From CBDFKS01 sp965248905 (GTDB lineage: Bacteria > Chloroflexota > Dehalococcoidia > Lucifugimonadales > JAGWBF01): a stretch of 64,000 bases of DNA. A model generated the notes under the pieces. It made no database searches and was not told the DNA's origin. It saw nothing but the letters and a program-made list of their open reading frames with translations. How positions within the stretch are numbered: position 1 is the stretch's first letter; each line of letters begins with the position of its first letter. The translations under genes were made by a program, and so were the position numbers. The stretch is from contig CBDFKS010000007.1 of the NCBI GenBank assembly GCA_965248905.1, positions 1,488,001-1,552,000 on the forward strand, in the 5' to 3' direction. Of this stretch, positions 61,439 through 64,000 are shown piece after piece.

Positions 61439-62095
61439 GTGGAGCTGTTTCTTGATACTGCTAATATCGACGAGATTCGACAGGCTGCTCGCTTTGGCGT
61501 AGTTCGAGGAGTCACCACTAACCCTCCCCTGGCTGCCAAAGAGAGCATCGGTGGGTTTGAGGCTTACAAATCAGCTGTGAAAGAGATAGCCCAGATCATT
61601 GATAGACCAATTTCCGTCGAGGTGGTTAACACCGACGTTGAAGGGATGATTACCGAAGGTCGAGACATAGCCGATTGGATTCCCAATCCTTGGGTCAAAC
61701 AACCCAGTACGCCCGTGGGACTTGAAGCCATGGCTGTTCTTACAAAGGACAACATCAAGGTCAACCAAACTCTCTGTTTTTCAGTGAATCAGGCGCTACT
61801 GGGAGCCCAGGCAGGCGCTACCGTGATCAGCCCCTTCGTGGGCCGGCTGGACGATGCCGGACATAATGGTATGGACCTTGTGCGTGACATCGCCTCCATA
61901 TTTAATCACTACAACATTCAAACCAAGGTGATGGCCGCCAGCATCCGTCACCCTCTCCACTGTGTAATGGCGGCGCAAGCAGGTGCACACATATCGACCA
62001 TACCCTATAAGGTACTCACCCAGATGATCCGGCATCCCCTCACCGACGCGGGGCAAGCCCGTTTTCTGGAGGATTGGCAGCGTGCTTCGTCATGA
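61439..62095 (+). CDS. fsa: Transaldolase/fructose-6-phosphate aldolase-like protein
   Basis: A 218-residue class I aldolase: MELFLDTANIDEIRQAARFGVVRGVTTNPPL is the family opening, WVKQPST carries the Schiff-base Lys, VNQTLCFSVNQALLGAQAGATVISPFVGRLDD and VMAASIRHPLHCVMAAQAGAHISTIPYKVL complete the barrel. The short length is that of FSA-type and small transaldolases, which move or cleave dihydroxyacetone units. GTG 61439 is the start because GGGAGGGG precedes it and it matches the family N-terminus. Confidence 0.9.
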   Translation: MELFLDTANIDEIRQAARFGVVRGVTTNPPLAAKESIGGFEAYKSAVKEIAQIIDRPISVEVVNTDVEGMITEGRDIADWIPNPWVKQPSTPVGLEAMAVLTKDNIKVNQTLCFSVNQALLGAQAGATVISPFVGRLDDAGHNGMDLVRDIASIFNHYNIQTKVMAASIRHPLHCVMAAQAGAHISTIPYKVLTQMIRHPLTDAGQARFLEDWQRASS

Positions 62096-62386
62096 GTCAC
62101 GATATGCTTGTGGACCTCAGGTCAGCAACTATTACCACCTGCTATCCTAAGTGCAAGTTATTCAACATGGCAGGGAGGACTTAGTGATCCGTAATCTCAA
62201 GCTACGCAAGCCGTGAGCACACCACCACTGTTGACTCGAACTCCCACATAACCGAAGCCACTTAACACAACAACCACCTACATGATAATTGAATTCTGGA
62301 CCCGGGCGACCTACAGTTGATAGCCCTATCCAGGACACTTCTAGACAACTCCTTAACCAAATTCAACCAACGAAAGGGTGATATCT

Positions 62387-63673
62387 GTGACTACCGAACG
62401 GGTAATTAATGTAGCTGAGCTAGAAAGCAAAACCAAGGAAGAATTGCTGACCGTAGCTCACGAAGTAGGACTCCAGGACGGTGATGCCCTTGCAAGTCAA
62501 CGCAGGGAAGAAATTCTTCACCGCATCTTCCAAATGTATTCAGACCATCAAGGCCTAATGGCCACTGGGATACTCGAACTCATGTCCGAAGGGTACGGCT
62601 TTCTGCGGCAAAACGGGCTTCGCCCAGCGCCAGGAGATGTATACGTCTCCCAATCCCAGATAAGACGTTTCGCTCTGCGGACGGGCGACACCATCACCGG
62701 ACAGGTGAGGCCCCCCAAAGACGGAGAGAGGTATTTCGGACTGGTCAGAGTAGAACAGGTCAATGGCCTCGAGCCGGAAAATGCCCGCTCCAGGCCATCG
62801 TTCGAATCTCTCACACCAATTTTTCCCAACAAACAGATAATCCTGGAAACCAGTGCAGGCAACCTCACCACGAGAATGATAGACCTATTCTCCCCCATTG
62901 GCCTTGGCCAGCGAGGACTCATCGTTTCACCGCCCAAAGCTGGCAAAACCACCGTCTTGAAGCATATAGCCACTGGCGTAACCTCCAGTTTTCCAGACGT
63001 GGCCCTAATGGTAGTGCTCATCGGCGAGCGCCCTGAAGAGGTAACCGACATGCGGCGCTCCATAAAGGGCGACGTTTTCGGGTCCACCTTCGACGAGTCG
63101 GTGGAAGATCAGTGCCGTGTTGGAGAGCTTGCTTTGGAACGCGCCAAACGATTGGTGGAAGCCGGTCGAGATGTGGTGATCCTCCTAGACAGTATCACCA
63201 GGTTTACCAGAGCATATAATCTAGCCCTACCCAGCAGCGGCCGTACTCTCTCCGGCGGAATAGACCCGGTGGCCCTATACCCTCCCAAGCGGTTCTTCGG
63301 AGCTGCCCGCAACGTAGAGGAAGGCGGCAGTCTAACCATTATTGCCAACTGCCTAATAGATACGGGTAGCCGAATGGATGAGGTCATCTACGAAGAGTTT
63401 AAGGGCACCGGCAATATGGAGCTTCACCTCGACCGCAGGCTTGCCGAACGTCGCTTCTTCCCAGCCATAGACATCCAGCGCAGCGGAACTCGCAGAGAAG
63501 AGCTCTTCTTCGACGAGACAACGCTCAAGCAGGTCTGGCTCCTCCGCCGCATGGTTGGACTACTAGCCACCGACTCTGTCAACAGTGCCGACGCCACCGA
63601 GCGAGTACTGGAAAGACTTTCCAAGACCCGCAACAACGAAGAGTTCTTGGCGAACCTGTCCAAAGAGGCCTAA
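62387..63673 (+). CDS. rho: Transcription termination factor Rho
   Basis: A 428-residue hexameric RNA-dependent ATPase. VAELESKTKEELLTVAHEVGLQDGD is the N-terminal helical domain, GILELMSEGYGFLRQ the RNA-binding OB fold, SPPKAGKTTVLKHIA the Walker A loop, and VVILLDSITRFTRAYNL the Walker B region. GGIDPVALYPPKRFFGAARN and FKGTGNMELHLDRRL are the Q/R-loop blocks. The size is typical. GTG 62387 follows AAAGGGTG; GTG 62378 in the same frame is an alternative. Confidence 0.95.
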   Translation: MTTERVINVAELESKTKEELLTVAHEVGLQDGDALASQRREEILHRIFQMYSDHQGLMATGILELMSEGYGFLRQNGLRPAPGDVYVSQSQIRRFALRTGDTITGQVRPPKDGERYFGLVRVEQVNGLEPENARSRPSFESLTPIFPNKQIILETSAGNLTTRMIDLFSPIGLGQRGLIVSPPKAGKTTVLKHIATGVTSSFPDVALMVVLIGERPEEVTDMRRSIKGDVFGSTFDESVEDQCRVGELALERAKRLVEAGRDVVILLDSITRFTRAYNLALPSSGRTLSGGIDPVALYPPKRFFGAARNVEEGGSLTIIANCLIDTGSRMDEVIYEEFKGTGNMELHLDRRLAERRFFPAIDIQRSGTRREELFFDETTLKQVWLLRRMVGLLATDSVNSADATERVLERLSKTRNNEEFLANLSKEA

Positions 63674-64000
63674 AAAGCCAAGCCTCACCCGTGACTCAGC
63701 TGGCTGGCCTGGACCCCGAACTCCTTGCCAAAGGTCCGAGGAACACCCAGGCGTCCCAAACTCCGAAATTGTGCGTAAGCAGCAACCTACGCCTCTTGAC
63801 AACCGATGTAATACCTTGTATATTTCCAAATGTTTTAACAGGGGAAATAGTAGCTTGTAACCAATGGGCGAGAGACACTCGCCAAATATAGGGATGGGAT
63901 GGGGCCCTGGAGCGTAGCAACTAGGGCCATTTTGGTTGAGAAAAGCCATCTTCCACACCTTGACAACGAAAACCACATAGTGATATTAATAGGTGCAATC
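63674..64000. other. Region after rho: promoters and hairpins, no gene seen
   Basis: 327 bases to the window edge with no coding frame of note. It has a promoter at 63796, hairpins GGCGAG-5-CTCGCC (63867-63883) and GGCCCT-14-AGGGCC (63903-63928), and a second promoter-like pair TTGACA (63960) and TATTAA (63984) 18 bases apart. Ribosomal protein L31, which often follows rho, is not present in the window. Confidence 0.5.
63796..63824 (+). promoter_or_regulatory. Sigma70 promoter downstream of rho
   Basis: TTGACA (63796-63801), a 17-base spacer, and TATATT (63819-63824). No coding start follows before the hairpins at 63867-63928, so it may make a short RNA. Confidence 0.7.

Noticed and set aside
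62096..62386. Gene or RNA between fsa and rho
   Set aside because: No open frame with a ribosome site or a stable hairpin stands out; only a weak TTGAAT-17-TACAGT pair at 62289-62317.

Overview
The window looks like a chromosomal segment from a Chloroflexota bacterium, probably of the Dehalococcoidia/SAR202 type. This is an inference from gene content: lipoproteins with an ACGGG start and PT-rich linkers, a DUF5679 mini zinc ribbon, a MoxR-DUF58-transglutaminase operon, DUF1800 and NHL-propeller proteins, and many amidases, hydantoinases and MmgE/PrpD proteins. There is no rRNA and no CRISPR array; one tRNA gene (Lys-TTT) is present.

Layout. 1-1480: an SbcC/Rad50-type ATPase running off the left edge, with a HEAT-repeat protein upstream. 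1601-3721: groES-groEL with a sigma70 promoter and a CIRCE operator; groEL carries a frameshift near its 3' end. 3786-6938: two enoyl-CoA hydratases and an acyl-CoA synthetase. 6943-11779: transglutaminase, DUF58 and MoxR on the minus strand. 12166-16722: a BNR propeller, two paralogous secreted proteins, and a dockerin-type secreted protein gene split by a complete IS630-family element. 16847-23626: a VOC protein and four tandem amidase-signature genes. 23768-33437: an oxidoreductase, a cupredoxin-like lipoprotein family (one member with an in-frame stop), HpaI-type aldolase, SDR, D-threonine-aldolase-like enzyme, SHMT-like enzyme, a GatC-like/amidase pair and an RraA-like protein. 33589-34053: a nucleoside deaminase.

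34162-39011 is the most unusual block. It holds four tightly coupled plus-strand genes: a D12-class adenine methylase, a metallophosphoesterase, an ORC/STAND-like P-loop ATPase and an unrecognised alpha/beta protein. The block looks more AT-rich than its surroundings and resembles a transferred defence module. I do not recognise the combination as a named system.

39127-41644: DUF1800 and NHL proteins behind a near-consensus promoter, then a strong terminator. 41879-42019: a 46-residue zinc-ribbon gene. 42446-51823: hyuB-hyuA-hyuB, an SHMT-like gene and a second hyuA, with a 30-bp perfect palindrome in the leader. 51844-57789: MmgE/PrpD, amidase with a small GatC/AtzG-like partner, a PT-rich lipoprotein and a second MmgE/PrpD. 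58047-59045: two more cupredoxin-like lipoproteins. 59286-63673: tRNA-Lys, pyrG, transaldolase-like fsa and rho, which are core genes.

Taken together, the metabolic genes suggest breakdown of amides, cyclic imides/hydantoins, hydroxy-amino acids and acyl-CoAs. Substrates cannot be assigned from sequence alone.
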